Numbered from the stretch's first letter, positions 1 through 6,200 are shown. The stretch: DNA of 18,172 bases from Thermoleophilaceae bacterium (GCA_013695855.1 JACCZR010000036.1:1-18172); one strand, 5' to 3'. Translations and numbers: made by a program. Notes: a model not told the origin generated them from the sequence alone.

Positions 1-234
1 GAGGTTCTCCGACTGGTTGCGAAAGGGGACGGTGAGGATGACGATCGGGCCCTGCCGGGCGGCCTCTGAATTCTCAAGGCCGTGGGCCTCCCCGTCCGCG
101 ATCCTGCCGGCGGCCTCCTGGGCGCGATCCTCTTCGCGAGAGCCGATCACCACGGGCACTCCCGCCTTCGCCCACCGCGCCGCGAGGCCGAAGCCGAGCG
201 CTCCGGTGCCGCCGACTATCGGGACGGGCTCCAC
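1..234 (-). CDS. npdG: NADPH-dependent F420 reductase (F420H2:NADP+ oxidoreductase), N-terminal part, runs off the left edge
   Basis: Moves hydride between NADP(H) and the deazaflavin cofactor F420 in the cytosol, supplying reduced F420. The 78 visible residues are the N-terminal Rossmann half. They show the nucleotide-binding loop IVGGTGALGFGLA near residues 6-18, then VVIGSRE, where the basic residue after the second strand is the usual NADP-phosphate contact, then GLENSEAA and ILTVPF. This order is typical of the NpdG family, which is normally about 210-230 aa, so roughly two thirds lie outside the window. The start is a GTG at 234; a TAGCTT hexamer lies 7 nt upstream (242-247), consistent with a leaderless transcript. 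It is transcribed away from the SDR remnant and HMG-CoA lyase. Any NADP-binding reductase of this fold could look similar, but the combined motifs favour NpdG. Confidence 0.8.
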   Translation of the reverse strand, partial: MEPVPIVGGTGALGFGLAARWAKAGVPVVIGSREEDRAQEAAGRIADGEAHGLENSEAARQGPIVILTVPFRNQSENL

Positions 235-241
235 GGCCGCA

Positions 242-247
242 AAGCTA
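242..247 (-). promoter_or_regulatory. -10-like hexamer TAGCTT for npdG
   Basis: On the minus strand TAGCTT is followed by 7 nt and then the GTG start. The same spacing recurs before many genes here. No clear -35 element is seen. Confidence 0.4.
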
Positions 248-255
248 GCGGGGGG

Positions 256-261
256 TAGGGT
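256..261 (+). promoter_or_regulatory. -10-like hexamer TAGGGT for the SDR-remnant/HMG-CoA lyase unit
   Basis: TAGGGT lies 7 nt before the GTG at 269 and back-to-back with the npdG hexamer, making a compact divergent promoter of about 35 bp between the two start codons. Confidence 0.4.
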
Positions 262-268
262 CCGCGCC

Positions 269-355
269 CGTGAGGCTTGAGGGCAGGACGGCGCTGGTGA
301 CCGGCGGCTCGGGAGGGATGGCGCTCGGCGTGAGCGGCGGCCTCGCCATGACGTA
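269..355 (+). pseudogene. N-terminal remnant of a short-chain dehydrogenase/reductase, 28 codons
   Basis: From the GTG the translation reads VRLEGRTALVTGGSGGM, which is the start of a classical SDR including the TGxxxG(M/I)G cofactor loop. It then runs into ALGVSGGLAMT and a TAG stop at 353-355. Normal SDRs are about 250 aa; the NAG motif, catalytic Ser and YxxxK are all absent, and nothing resembling them follows. It has its own leaderless-type promoter and ends 4 nt before the HMG-CoA lyase start, so it could now act as a translated leader for that gene. I infer a decayed gene start. A functional leader peptide is possible but unproven. Confidence 0.6.
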
Positions 356-359
356 GCGG

Positions 360-1271
360 ATGCCGTCCGACGCCGTCAAGGTCCGCGGGGTCGGTCCCCG
401 AGACGGCTTCCAGAACGAGCCGGAGATGATCCGCACGCCCGACAAGGTGCGGCTGGTAGAGATGCTGGCGCGAACCGGGGTCCGCCGCCTCGAGGTCACC
501 AGCTTCGTGCGCGCCGACGTCATTCCTCAGCTGGCCGACGCCGAGAAAGTGCTGGCCTCCGCGGAGATCCCCGACGACGTGGCGGTGTCGGCGCTGGTCC
601 CCAACCAAAAGGGTCTCGAGCGGGCGCTGGCGCAGCGCGGGCGCTTCTCCGAGGTCAACCTGTTCCTCTCGGCCAGCGAGACGCACAACCGAGAGAACGT
701 GAACCGCTCGGTGGAGGAGTCGCTGCAGGGGATCGAGCGCACGGTGGCCCGCGCGCGCGAGGTGGGCCTGCGTTGCGAGGGGGTGATCTCGGTCTCCTTC
801 GGCTGCCCCTACGAGGGCGAGGTGAAGCCGTCGCGGGTGTTCTCGATCGCCGAGCGCCTGCGGGACGCCGGATGCGAAGAGATCGCCTTTGGCGACACCA
901 CGGGCATGGCCAACCCGGCGCAGGTCAAGGAGTTCTTCAGCGCAGCTGACGACCGGGCTCCCGGCGCCGAGCTGACTGCGCACTTCCACAACACCCGCGG
1001 TCAAGGCCTGGCGAACGTGCTGGCCGCGCTGGAGGCCGGCGTCCGCTCCCTCGAGTCCTCGTTCGGCGGGCTTGGTGGCTGCCCGGTGCCTCGCGGCGCC
1101 ACCGGCAACATCGCCACCGAGGATCTGGTGTCGATGCTTCACGAGATGGGGTACGAAACCGGGATCGACCTCGAGCGTCTGCTCGACTGCGCCCGCGAGG
1201 CCCAGCGGGTCTTGGGTCGCCCGCCGGGCAGCCACGTGCTCACCGCTGGGCCGGTGAACTGGAGGCGATAG
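360..1271 (+). CDS. mvaB: hydroxymethylglutaryl-CoA lyase
   Basis: Cleaves 3-hydroxy-3-methylglutaryl-CoA to acetoacetate and acetyl-CoA, the last step of leucine breakdown; cytosolic, metal-dependent TIM-barrel enzyme. The 303 aa match the family length. Visible motifs are VGPRDGFQNE at 11-20 with the substrate-contacting Arg14 and metal-binding Asp15, AHFHNTRG with the metal ligands His198 and His200, and the signature GGLGGCPVPRGATGN around 226-240, whose Cys231 is the active-site cysteine. The first motif has Phe where most lyases have Leu (GPRDGLQNE). The ATG at 360 starts 4 nt after the stop of the SDR remnant and has no good ribosome-binding site, so it is probably translated by coupling with that short frame. 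Related DRE-TIM lyases cannot be fully excluded, but the cysteine signature fits HMG-CoA lyase well. Confidence 0.9.
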   Translation: MPSDAVKVRGVGPRDGFQNEPEMIRTPDKVRLVEMLARTGVRRLEVTSFVRADVIPQLADAEKVLASAEIPDDVAVSALVPNQKGLERALAQRGRFSEVNLFLSASETHNRENVNRSVEESLQGIERTVARAREVGLRCEGVISVSFGCPYEGEVKPSRVFSIAERLRDAGCEEIAFGDTTGMANPAQVKEFFSAADDRAPGAELTAHFHNTRGQGLANVLAALEAGVRSLESSFGGLGGCPVPRGATGNIATEDLVSMLHEMGYETGIDLERLLDCAREAQRVLGRPPGSHVLTAGPVNWRR

Positions 1272-1320
1272 CCGGGGTCAGCCAGCTGCCTTCACCGACC
1301 GCCCCTGGTCGGCGTGGAGG

Positions 1321-1326
1321 TAGGGT
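1321..1326 (+). promoter_or_regulatory. -10-like hexamer TAGGGT before the DUF4267-like gene
   Basis: TAGGGT is followed by 9 nt and the ATG at 1336, the leaderless layout seen elsewhere in the window. A GGAGG just upstream (1316-1320) is too far from the ATG to be a normal ribosome-binding site. Confidence 0.35.
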
Positions 1327-1335
1327 CGTTGGGCG

Positions 1336-1689
1336 ATGGAGCTTCGGCAGGCGATCAGGCAGACAGGCGCAGGACGCATCGGCATGGGCGCCGCCCTGCT
1401 GGCCAAGCCCGACATCGCCTACGGGTGGATCGGCGGCGAGGCCGACGGGCGCGGTGCCCAGGTGCTCATTCGGGCGCTCGGCATCCGCGACCTCGTGATC
1501 GGCGCGGGCGTAGCGGCCAAGGCGGGCGACTCGAAGGGACTCCGGCCCTGGCTGCTGGCTGGAGTCGCCGCCGATGCGGTGGACCTCGCGGCCACGCTCT
1601 CCGGTCCCAGCGCGCCCGGGCGCAAGTTCGTGATCGGGCTGGCCGGCTCCTCGACGCTGGCCGGCCTCTTCTACCTCCTGCGCTCCTAG
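1336..1689 (+). CDS. small membrane protein, DUF4267-like
   Basis: A 117-aa protein of a type common in actinobacteria whose function is not established. It opens with a GRIGMGAALLAKPD segment (about 13-26), then a YGWIGGEADG turn, then RALGIRDLVIGAGV (46-59) and two further hydrophobic stretches, WLLAGVAADAVDLAA and a C-terminal GLAGSSTLAGLFYLL. This order of a glycine-rich helix followed by a RALGxRDlxlG helix is what suggests DUF4267; I cannot run a profile to confirm it. Three or four membrane helices are likely. It lies between HMG-CoA lyase and a strong inverted repeat and probably has its own promoter. The TAG stop is part of the left arm of that repeat. Confidence 0.7.
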   Translation: MELRQAIRQTGAGRIGMGAALLAKPDIAYGWIGGEADGRGAQVLIRALGIRDLVIGAGVAAKAGDSKGLRPWLLAGVAADAVDLAATLSGPSAPGRKFVIGLAGSSTLAGLFYLLRS

Positions 1690-1710
1690 TTACTCGCGGT
1701 AGGAGCGCAG
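1678..1710. terminator. perfect inverted repeat between convergent genes, likely bidirectional terminator
   Basis: CTGCGCTCCTA (1678-1688) and TAGGAGCGCAG (1700-1710) form an 11-bp perfect stem around an 11-nt loop. It starts in the last codons of the DUF4267-like gene and sits 8 nt beyond the end of the converging crotonase fragment. There is no T-tract, as is usual for terminators in high-GC actinobacteria. Confidence 0.65.
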
Positions 1711-1718
1711 CCCGATCG

Positions 1719-2093
1719 TCACGGGAGGAGCAGGAAGTCGGCGGCCAGGGCCAGCTCGAAGGCGCCGCCCAGACACGCGCCGTGGATCTGGCAGATCGTG
1801 GACTTGGGCATCTCCTCGAGCAGATTCCACGTGTTGAGGATCGGCCGGCGAAAGCGCCGCAGCTGGGACGGGTTCTCGCTCAGCGTCCGAAGGTCCCCGA
1901 GATCCATGCCGCTGGAGAACATCGCCCCCTCGCCGCGCACGACCACGCAGCGAACGGCGTCGTCGCCGGCCGCCTCCTCGAGGGCAGCGCCCAGCGCGAG
2001 CACGAGCTCGCCGTTCATCGCGTTGCGCTTCTCGGGACGCTGCAGGATGACGTGACGGACCGCTCCGCGGTCCTCGGTGGCGACTACGGGCAT
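1719..2093 (-). pseudogene. enoyl-CoA hydratase/isomerase (crotonase) family protein lacking its C-terminal half
   Basis: The 124 codons form a clean crotonase N-terminal half: RPEKRNAMNGEL near residue 20, the first oxyanion-hole segment MFSSGMDLGDLRTL (about 58-71), and the second, HGACLGGAFELALAADF (about 104-120). The family is usually about 255-265 aa. This frame stops with TGA straight after AADFLLLP, so the region with the second catalytic acid and the trimer-forming C-terminal helices is missing. No continuation appears in another frame; the hairpin at 1678-1710 follows at once. The ATG at 2093 has a good upstream GGGGAG, so the 5' end looks intact and the 3' half seems to have been deleted. 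Beside HMG-CoA lyase, its intact form could have been a methylglutaconyl-CoA hydratase, but that is guesswork. Confidence 0.75.
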
Positions 2094-2141
2094 CTGGATA
2101 GGCTCCCCGCGCTCGAGGACCAGAAGAGTGGAGGCAGGCTA

Positions 2142-3023
2142 GTGCAGATACAGAAGGTGGGGGTGCTCGGCGCCGGGCTCATGGGCCATGGCATCGCGCA
2201 GGTGGCCTCGCAATCCGGCTACGAGGTCGTGCTTCGCGAGGTGGACGACGGGCGCCTGGAGAAGGGCATGGAACGCATCGACAAGCAGCTGGCGCGCGCG
2301 GTGGAGAAAGGCAAGGTCGAGCAGGCCGACGCCGACGCCGTGAAGGGGCGCATCCAGCGCACCACCGAGTACTCCGACCTCGCCGACTGCGACCTGGTGA
2401 TCGAGGCCATCACCGAGGATCTGGCGCTCAAGCTCGCGATGTGGCGCGAGGTGGACGGGGTCGTCAAGCCCGAGGCGATCTTCGCCACCAACACCTCCTC
2501 GCTCGCGGTGATCGACCAGGCGGCAGTGACCTCGCGGCCCGACCGCTTCCTCGGGCTGCACTACTTCAATCCCGCACAGGTCATGAAGCTGGTCGAGGTC
2601 GTGCGCGCGGTCACCACCTCGGAGGAGACCTTCCAGGCCGGGGTCGAGTTCGCAAAGGCCAACGGCAAGCTCGGCATCCCGACAAAGGACAAGGCGGGCT
2701 TCATCGTCAACCGCCTGCTCGTGCCCTACATGCTCGACGCCATCCGCGCCCTGGAGGAGGGGGTGGGCTCGATCTCGGAGATCGACGAGGCGATGAAGGC
2801 CGGCGCCGGACACCCGATGGGCCCGCTGACCCTGGCCGACTTCGTGGGCCTGGACACCATGGGCGCCATCTGCGAGGTCATGTACGAGGAGTTCGCCGAG
2901 CGCCGTTTCGCCCAGCCTCCGACGCTGCGCAAGATGCTTGGCGCCGGCTGGTATGGCAAGAAGTCCGGCAAGGGCTTCTACGACTACTCGGGCGAGGCGC
3001 CGGTGGAGAACTCCGCGCTCTAG
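2142..3023 (+). CDS. 3-hydroxyacyl-CoA dehydrogenase (3-hydroxybutyryl-CoA dehydrogenase type)
   Basis: Oxidises 3-hydroxyacyl-CoA to 3-ketoacyl-CoA with NAD(P), or works in reverse, in fatty acid or butyrate-type metabolism. At 293 aa it has the length of the stand-alone Hbd/FadB2/PaaH group. Seen are the dinucleotide loop GVLGAGLMGHGIAQ at 7-20, the strand VIEAITED, TNTSSLAV, the catalytic HYFNP segment, and the C-terminal domain beginning GFIVNRLLVPY with GHPMGPLTLADFVGLD later. The GTG start is preceded by GGAGGCAGG (2130-2138) at good spacing; no better start lies upstream. It diverges from the crotonase fragment 48 bp away and its stop overlaps the converging VOC gene by 4 bp. The symbol is left open because hbd, fadB2 and paaH cannot be told apart by eye. 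Confidence 0.92.
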   Translation: MQIQKVGVLGAGLMGHGIAQVASQSGYEVVLREVDDGRLEKGMERIDKQLARAVEKGKVEQADADAVKGRIQRTTEYSDLADCDLVIEAITEDLALKLAMWREVDGVVKPEAIFATNTSSLAVIDQAAVTSRPDRFLGLHYFNPAQVMKLVEVVRAVTTSEETFQAGVEFAKANGKLGIPTKDKAGFIVNRLLVPYMLDAIRALEEGVGSISEIDEAMKAGAGHPMGPLTLADFVGLDTMGAICEVMYEEFAERRFAQPPTLRKMLGAGWYGKKSGKGFYDYSGEAPVENSAL

Positions 3024-3370
3024 CTCGGCGGGGCCGCCATCACCTCGACGAGGTGGCCGCCGGGCGCCTGGACGAAGGCGCGCGGGGCTCCCCAGTGCTC
3101 GGACCGCTGTTCGGGCTGGTAGCCGGCCGCGCGCAGTGCGTCGAGCGTGGCCTCGTAGTCCTCGGCCACCACGGCGGCGTGGCCCTGGGGCGGCGCCATG
3201 GGCTCCTCGGAGAAGAGGAGGTGGATCTGGCTGGAGCCGCGCTGAAGCCAGGAGCTGCGTTCGCGCAGGCTGGCCGGCGGCTCGACCAGCTCGAAGCCCA
3301 GCAGCACCCAGAACTCCTCGGCTTCCCGGCGCGCGGCCGGGTCCAGCTCGAGCGCGACGTGCTGAAGCAC
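3020..3370 (-). CDS. VOC superfamily (glyoxalase/bleomycin-resistance-like) protein
   Basis: A 116-aa single-module vicinal-oxygen-chelate protein. It shows the paired beta-alpha-beta-beta-beta pattern: LQHVALEL at the start (first metal-ligand His position), FWVLLGFELVE, QIHLLF, GHAAVVAEDYEATLDALRAAG, then WGAPRAFVQAPGGHLVEVM, where the Glu is a typical metal ligand. The substrate cannot be predicted; family members range from glyoxalases and dioxygenases to drug-binding proteins. It starts with GTG 7 nt after the stop of the M28 peptidase gene on the same strand, so the two probably form one transcript. Its tail overlaps the end of the converging dehydrogenase gene. Confidence 0.8.
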   Translation of the reverse strand: MLQHVALELDPAARREAEEFWVLLGFELVEPPASLRERSSWLQRGSSQIHLLFSEEPMAPPQGHAAVVAEDYEATLDALRAAGYQPEQRSEHWGAPRAFVQAPGGHLVEVMAAPPS

Positions 3371-3377
3371 GGCGGGG

Positions 3378-4610
3378 TCAGGCCTCGGAGTCGGCTTCGG
3401 CGAGCAGGGTCTCGGTGCGCGAGAGGTCGGGACCGATCACGGCCTCGAGGCGCTGGATCAACTCGGCGGTGAAGCCGTACGCGCGCTCCAGCGAGTCGCC
3501 GTCGATGTTGTCGGCGGTGTCGCTCGCCTGGTGGTGGCGCGGTACGTAGCCGACCGCGTTGCGGCAGGCGATGGTGATGGCCGGGTAGCCGGCGCTGCGA
3601 GCGATCGAGGCGTCGCTGGGTGTGCGCAACGTCAACGGCTTGGCCGAGAAGGCGCCGCCCTCGCCGTCGTCCTCGGCGATCTGCTGCGAGATCTCGAACA
3701 GCTGTGGGTGCGACTTGCCCGGCAGCAGCATCCCCTCGCGCTGGCCGAAGCGAACGGTCCCGGCGCCCACCTCGTCGATGTTGATGAAGACCGTGCGCTC
3801 CTTGTCCAGGTCGTCCTTGTGTGCCTTCAGGAACGCCTTCATCCCCAGCCCGAAGGACTCCTGCCCGCCGGTGATCAGCACCCAGACCGCGAAGTGGTCG
3901 AGCTGCCCACCGAAGCGCTCCGCGAGGCGGAGGACCGTTGCCACGCCGGAGGCGTTGTCGTTGGCGCCCGGCACGGGATCCGAGAGGGCCACGTCGAGGA
4001 GGGCGACCACGGCCACGATCAGCCCGATCGTGGGGAGAAGCTGAACGGCCGTGAGCACGTTGCCCTGCTGGCCGATCACCCGCGCGAAGGTGCAGAGCGC
4101 GAGCACCAGCAGGATGACCATGAAGGCGACGAAGGGACCGATCGGCCGCTTGATGCGCGCGCCGAGGACGGCCAGGCGCTCCTGGAGGCCGCGCCCGAAC
4201 ACCGCGCCGCCGCGCGAGGTGTCGATGTGGGCAACGAGCACGACCCGACCGTCGCGGTCCTCGCCCTCGGGGGAGAAGACGTTCTGCGATGCCCGCCGCC
4301 CGGTCACCCGGCGCAGGGGACGGAAGAGCCCGCTCGCGTCGCCGAAGGCGGACAGCGTGGCCACGAGCACCAGCGCGAACCCGATGAGCGGAAAGCCCAC
4401 GGAGACGAGGCTCCCGGCGATGGCGAGCACCGCGTGCAGCAGATGGACGATGGCCCAGCGCGGATGGATCTCGATCGACTCGACCTCGACTTCGCGGCCC
4501 ATCTCGGTGAGCCGCTCCTCCACTCGACCTGCCGCTCGGCGCTCGGCGTCGCTGCCCGCCAGGCGGCCGGCGTGCTCGACCAGCCCTTCTATCTCCGTGT
4601 GGACGTCCAA
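3378..4610 (-). CDS. M28-family metallopeptidase with four predicted transmembrane segments
   Basis: Predicted membrane-anchored zinc aminopeptidase-like protein of about 410 aa. Metal-site motifs, numbered from the chosen start: VLVAHID (His128), PGANDNASGVAT (bridging Asp218), GGQESFG (250-254, where most relatives have two acidic residues), NIDEVGAG (Asp279) and RHHQASDTADN (His359/360). Hydrophobic stretches at about 52-71, 73-90, 158-178 and 187-208 lie before and inside the peptidase domain, the last pair between the His and bridging-Asp motifs. The open frame continues upstream through the complementary strand of a tRNA-Leu gene, so a start there is not credible. TTG at 4610 is chosen because TACGCT lies 9 nt before it (4620-4625); a GTG about 29 codons on is an alternative. 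The VOC gene follows 7 nt downstream. Confidence 0.8.
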   Translation of the reverse strand: MDVHTEIEGLVEHAGRLAGSDAERRAAGRVEERLTEMGREVEVESIEIHPRWAIVHLLHAVLAIAGSLVSVGFPLIGFALVLVATLSAFGDASGLFRPLRRVTGRRASQNVFSPEGEDRDGRVVLVAHIDTSRGGAVFGRGLQERLAVLGARIKRPIGPFVAFMVILLVLALCTFARVIGQQGNVLTAVQLLPTIGLIVAVVALLDVALSDPVPGANDNASGVATVLRLAERFGGQLDHFAVWVLITGGQESFGLGMKAFLKAHKDDLDKERTVFINIDEVGAGTVRFGQREGMLLPGKSHPQLFEISQQIAEDDGEGGAFSAKPLTLRTPSDASIARSAGYPAITIACRNAVGYVPRHHQASDTADNIDGDSLERAYGFTAELIQRLEAVIGPDLSRTETLLAEADSEA

Positions 4611-4702
4611 GAGGCGGGCAGCGTATTCACCGGACGCCAGTCTGCGGCACCTGCGCGAGCTGCAACTCAGCGCTGATGGCCCGAGATGGCCTACGTCTGA
4701 CC

Positions 4703-4708
4703 TAGACT
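4703..4708 (+). promoter_or_regulatory. -10-like hexamer TAGACT for tRNA-Leu(CAA)
   Basis: TAGACT ends 13 nt before the tRNA 5' end. No convincing -35 is seen. Confidence 0.35.
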
Positions 4709-4721
4709 CAACGGTGCCTGC

Positions 4722-4804
4722 GCGGCGGTGGAGGAACGGCAGACTCGATGGCCTCAAAAGCCATTGCCCGAGAGGGCGTGTGGGTTCGAATCCCACCCGC
4801 CGCA
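4722..4804 (+). tRNA. tRNA-Leu (anticodon CAA)
   Basis: The 83-nt gene folds as a class II tRNA. Acceptor arms are GCGGCGG (4722-4728) and CCGCCGC with discriminator A. The anticodon stem is ATGGC/GCCAT around loop CTCAAAA, giving CAA; there is a long variable arm TGCCCGAGAGGGCG; and the T arm is GTGGG-TTCGAAT-CCCAC. It decodes UUG. CCA is not encoded. Confidence 0.93.
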
Positions 4805-4841
4805 TGACCTATGCATTCAGCGGAGGAAGTCGAAGGGGTAG

Positions 4842-5330
4842 TCAGGCGGTCTGCGGGCGGCCCTCGTAGCCGCCGTGCTCGTCGGCGTCCTCGTGTACTT
4901 CGACCTCGACGTTCCAGGCCTGTTGAAAGCCGCGCAAGGCGAAGGCGATCAGGAGCACCGATACGGGAACGAGAATCAGCGTCAGCAGGCCGAGGATGCC
5001 CGGCTCGAGCGCGGGGGTGTCGAAGCCCTGTTTGTCGCGGGCGAACCAGGGCGGCGCGGCGACGGCGGCGAAGACCGCAAGCAGGATCGCTCCGGCCGCC
5101 GCGACGGGCAGGACACCGCGGTTCCACCTGAGCACGAAGAACGCGATCACCAGATAGATGACGAAGTAGGCCGCCGCGAGCGGGACCATGCCCTGGAGTT
5201 CGGTGAACCCGCCCAGGGTGACCACGGCTAGAAGCCCCGCGCTGACGAGCAGCAGGAGCACCACCGCGGCGCGGGTGGCCTTGGACTCAGCCTTGTCGCG
5301 GTTGGGATGCTCGAGCCTGGGCTCCGCCAT
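4842..5330 (-). CDS. four-helix membrane protein of unknown function, copy 1
   Basis: A 162-aa protein I do not recognise. It has a charged N-terminus (to about residue 19), four hydrophobic helices at about 20-40, 49-67, 72-92 and 111-133, a loop APPWFARDK between helices 3 and 4, and an acidic cytosol-type tail WNVEVEVHEDADE. A second copy at 16623-17111 has the same length without gaps and differs at only 13 residues. Strong conservation of helix cores and loops with simple substitutions suggests that both copies are, or recently were, under selection. The ATG at 5330 follows TACACT by 7 nt (leaderless layout). It is placed between tRNA-Leu(CAA) and tRNA-Trp and diverges from the latter. 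A transport or stress role would be a guess. Confidence 0.8.
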   Translation of the reverse strand: MAEPRLEHPNRDKAESKATRAAVVLLLLVSAGLLAVVTLGGFTELQGMVPLAAAYFVIYLVIAFFVLRWNRGVLPVAAAGAILLAVFAAVAAPPWFARDKQGFDTPALEPGILGLLTLILVPVSVLLIAFALRGFQQAWNVEVEVHEDADEHGGYEGRPQTA

Positions 5331-5337
5331 CGGCGCC

Positions 5338-5343
5338 AGTGTA
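5338..5343 (-). promoter_or_regulatory. -10-like hexamer TACACT for membrane protein copy 1
   Basis: TACACT lies 7 nt before the ATG and is preserved at the same spacing in copy 2 (17119-17124), although flanking bases have changed. Confidence 0.45.
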
Positions 5344-5390
5344 CGCCCAAGGGCGGCCCGGGCGCAGCGGTTCGGACGCCCTGCGAGAGG

Positions 5391-5396
5391 TACGAT
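5391..5396 (+). promoter_or_regulatory. -10 hexamer TACGAT for tRNA-Trp
   Basis: TACGAT lies 8 nt before the tRNA 5' end inside a block (GAGAGGTACGATGACCCCTC) that is identical in the second repeat copy, while the bases further upstream differ. This makes it a good promoter core. Confidence 0.55.
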
Positions 5397-5404
5397 GACC
5401 CCTC

Positions 5405-5478
5405 GGGGCAGTAGCTCAGCTGGTGGTAGCGTCGGTCTCCAAAACCGAAGGTCCCAGGTTCGAGTCCTGGCTGCCCCG
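5405..5478 (+). tRNA. tRNA-Trp (anticodon CCA)
   Basis: A 74-nt gene. Acceptor GGGGCAG pairs with CTGCCCC, discriminator G; anticodon stem TCGGT/ACCGA with loop CTCCAAA gives anticodon CCA; T arm is CCAGG-TTCGAGT-CCTGG. It is followed after 9 nt by tRNA-Leu(TAG), probably on the same transcript. Confidence 0.93.
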
Positions 5479-5487
5479 CTCGGCCGC

Positions 5488-5570
5488 GCGGATGTGGCGG
5501 AATTGGCAGACGCGCCGGCTTTAGGTGCCGGTGGGTATCACCCGTGGGGGTTCGAGTCCCTCCATCCGCA
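5488..5570 (+). tRNA. tRNA-Leu (anticodon TAG)
   Basis: An 83-nt class II tRNA. Acceptor GCGGATG pairs with CATCCGC, discriminator A; anticodon stem CCGGC/GCCGG with loop TTTAGGT gives TAG; a long variable arm GGGTATCACCC follows; T-loop TTCGAGT. It decodes CUN leucine codons. Confidence 0.92.
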
Positions 5571-5575
5571 CCTGA

Positions 5576-5702
5576 CTCGCCCACCCGCCGGTAGATCTCG
5601 GCGTGGCGGCGTGCGGCGGCGCTCAGGTCCAGCGTCTCGGCCCGGGATCGAGCCAGTGAGCCGAGGCGCTCGCGATGCCGGCTCGCGAGCAGGAATGCGC
5701 CA
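5576..5702 (-). pseudogene. C-terminal scrap of a GT4-type glycosyltransferase
   Basis: About 42 codons read HRERLGSLARSRAETLDLSA and then ARRHAEIYRRVGES. This is the usual last helix pair of GT4 glycosyltransferases (RERLG..AR.RAE....A...E.IYRRV). The frame has no stop of its own and runs on into the complement of tRNA-Leu(TAG), so the 3' end is lost or fused. The upstream side meets a polysaccharide-deacetylase-like scrap in another frame at about 5700. The two pieces cannot belong to one gene, which marks a junction. Confidence 0.5.
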
Positions 5703-5819
5703 AGGGTCCGGCCGGCGAGCCTCGACCAGCCCGTCGAGGTAGTCGACGAAGCGGGGATATCCCGAACGGGCCGAGTGGTGGGCGTGCGCCACGAACACGG
5801 TCGAGACCCTCTGCTTCAC
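5700..5819 (-). pseudogene. C-terminal scrap resembling a polysaccharide deacetylase
   Basis: The translation VFVAHAHHSARSGYPRFVDY followed by LDGLVEARRPDPW resembles the end of NodB-type deacetylases, where a histidine-containing strand (VxxxHPHxxGRPG) is followed by a helix and a Trp. Only about 40 codons remain and the frame then changes to the glycosyltransferase scrap. The family assignment is tentative. Confidence 0.35.
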
Positions 5820-5859
5820 CTCCGGACCCTTCGCGGCGCCCCGCGTCCCTCATCCGTCA

Positions 5860-5865
5860 TAGGGT
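5860..5865 (+). promoter_or_regulatory. -10-like hexamer TAGGGT for the small membrane protein gene
   Basis: TAGGGT followed by GCGCCC and the ATG at 5872, a 6-nt spacing of the leaderless type. Confidence 0.4.
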
Positions 5866-5871
5866 GCGCCC

Positions 5872-6129
5872 ATGTCGGCAGTCGGGATTGTCATCTCGGT
5901 GACACTGTTCTTCCTCGCCGGCTTTGCTTTCGGGTACTCCGTGGGACCACCGTTGATGTGGATCCCGCTGGCCTTCCCGCTCGTGATGGCCATCGCCGCC
6001 GCCCTCAAGGACGGACCCTCGGTCTCGACCCTCGTGCGGCTCATCATCGCCCTGGCGGTCACCCTCTTGGGCATCCTGCTCGGCCAGCGCCTGGCGCCCG
6101 AGCGGCGGCCCGAAGAAGCGCCGACCTGA
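5872..6129 (+). CDS. small membrane protein of unknown function
   Basis: An 85-aa protein with three hydrophobic segments: about 3-22 (VGIVISVTLFFLAGFAFGY), 27-44 (PPLMWIPLAFPLVMAIAAAL) and 53-74 (LVRLIIALAVTLLGILLGQRL). The tail APERRPEEAPT is charged and likely cytosolic. I do not recognise a family. The ATG is supported by the hexamer 6 nt upstream. It stands alone between gene scraps on the left and a tRNA-Gly relic on the right, so its neighbours give no hint of function. Confidence 0.65.
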   Translation: MSAVGIVISVTLFFLAGFAFGYSVGPPLMWIPLAFPLVMAIAAALKDGPSVSTLVRLIIALAVTLLGILLGQRLAPERRPEEAPT

Positions 6130-6200
6130 GATGGCCAATCTCTCGTTCTCCCACCTAGGATGGCGCGCCTCGTGGGCAAGGTACCTCGGGATGGACCATC

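Larger units (their letters stand above)
4842..5454. repeat. long direct repeat, copy 1 (membrane protein + promoters + most of tRNA-Trp)
   Basis: Matches 16623-17234 in the same orientation, about 11.8 kb away. Similarity begins at the stop codon of the membrane protein gene and runs through the divergent promoter into the tRNA-Trp gene. The 39 nt from 5401 to 5439 are identical in both copies, the anticodon loop differs, and the next 10 nt (5445-5454) match again before similarity is lost. The sequences on the outer side of the stop codon are unrelated. Confidence 0.9.

Noticed and set aside
216..1235. Long minus-strand open frame over HMG-CoA lyase
   Set aside because: Antisense of a gene with complete catalytic motifs; Arg/His/Gly-rich composition is typical of shadow frames in high-GC DNA.
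1689..1718. Possible frameshifted continuation of the crotonase (VTIGLRSYRE)
   Set aside because: The string comes from the arms of the terminator hairpin and is followed at once by a stop; no later crotonase motif appears.
4611..4805. 65-codon N-terminal extension of the M28 peptidase (MRRVGFEPTRPLGQ...)
   Set aside because: It is the complement of the tRNA-Leu(CAA) gene and its promoter; the VGFEPTR string is a well-known tRNA shadow.
5228..5584. Minus-strand open frame across both tRNA-Trp and tRNA-Leu(TAG)
   Set aside because: Its middle is pure tRNA complement (PGLEPGTF, GGTRTPTG). Only the short GT4-like scrap to its right has protein character.
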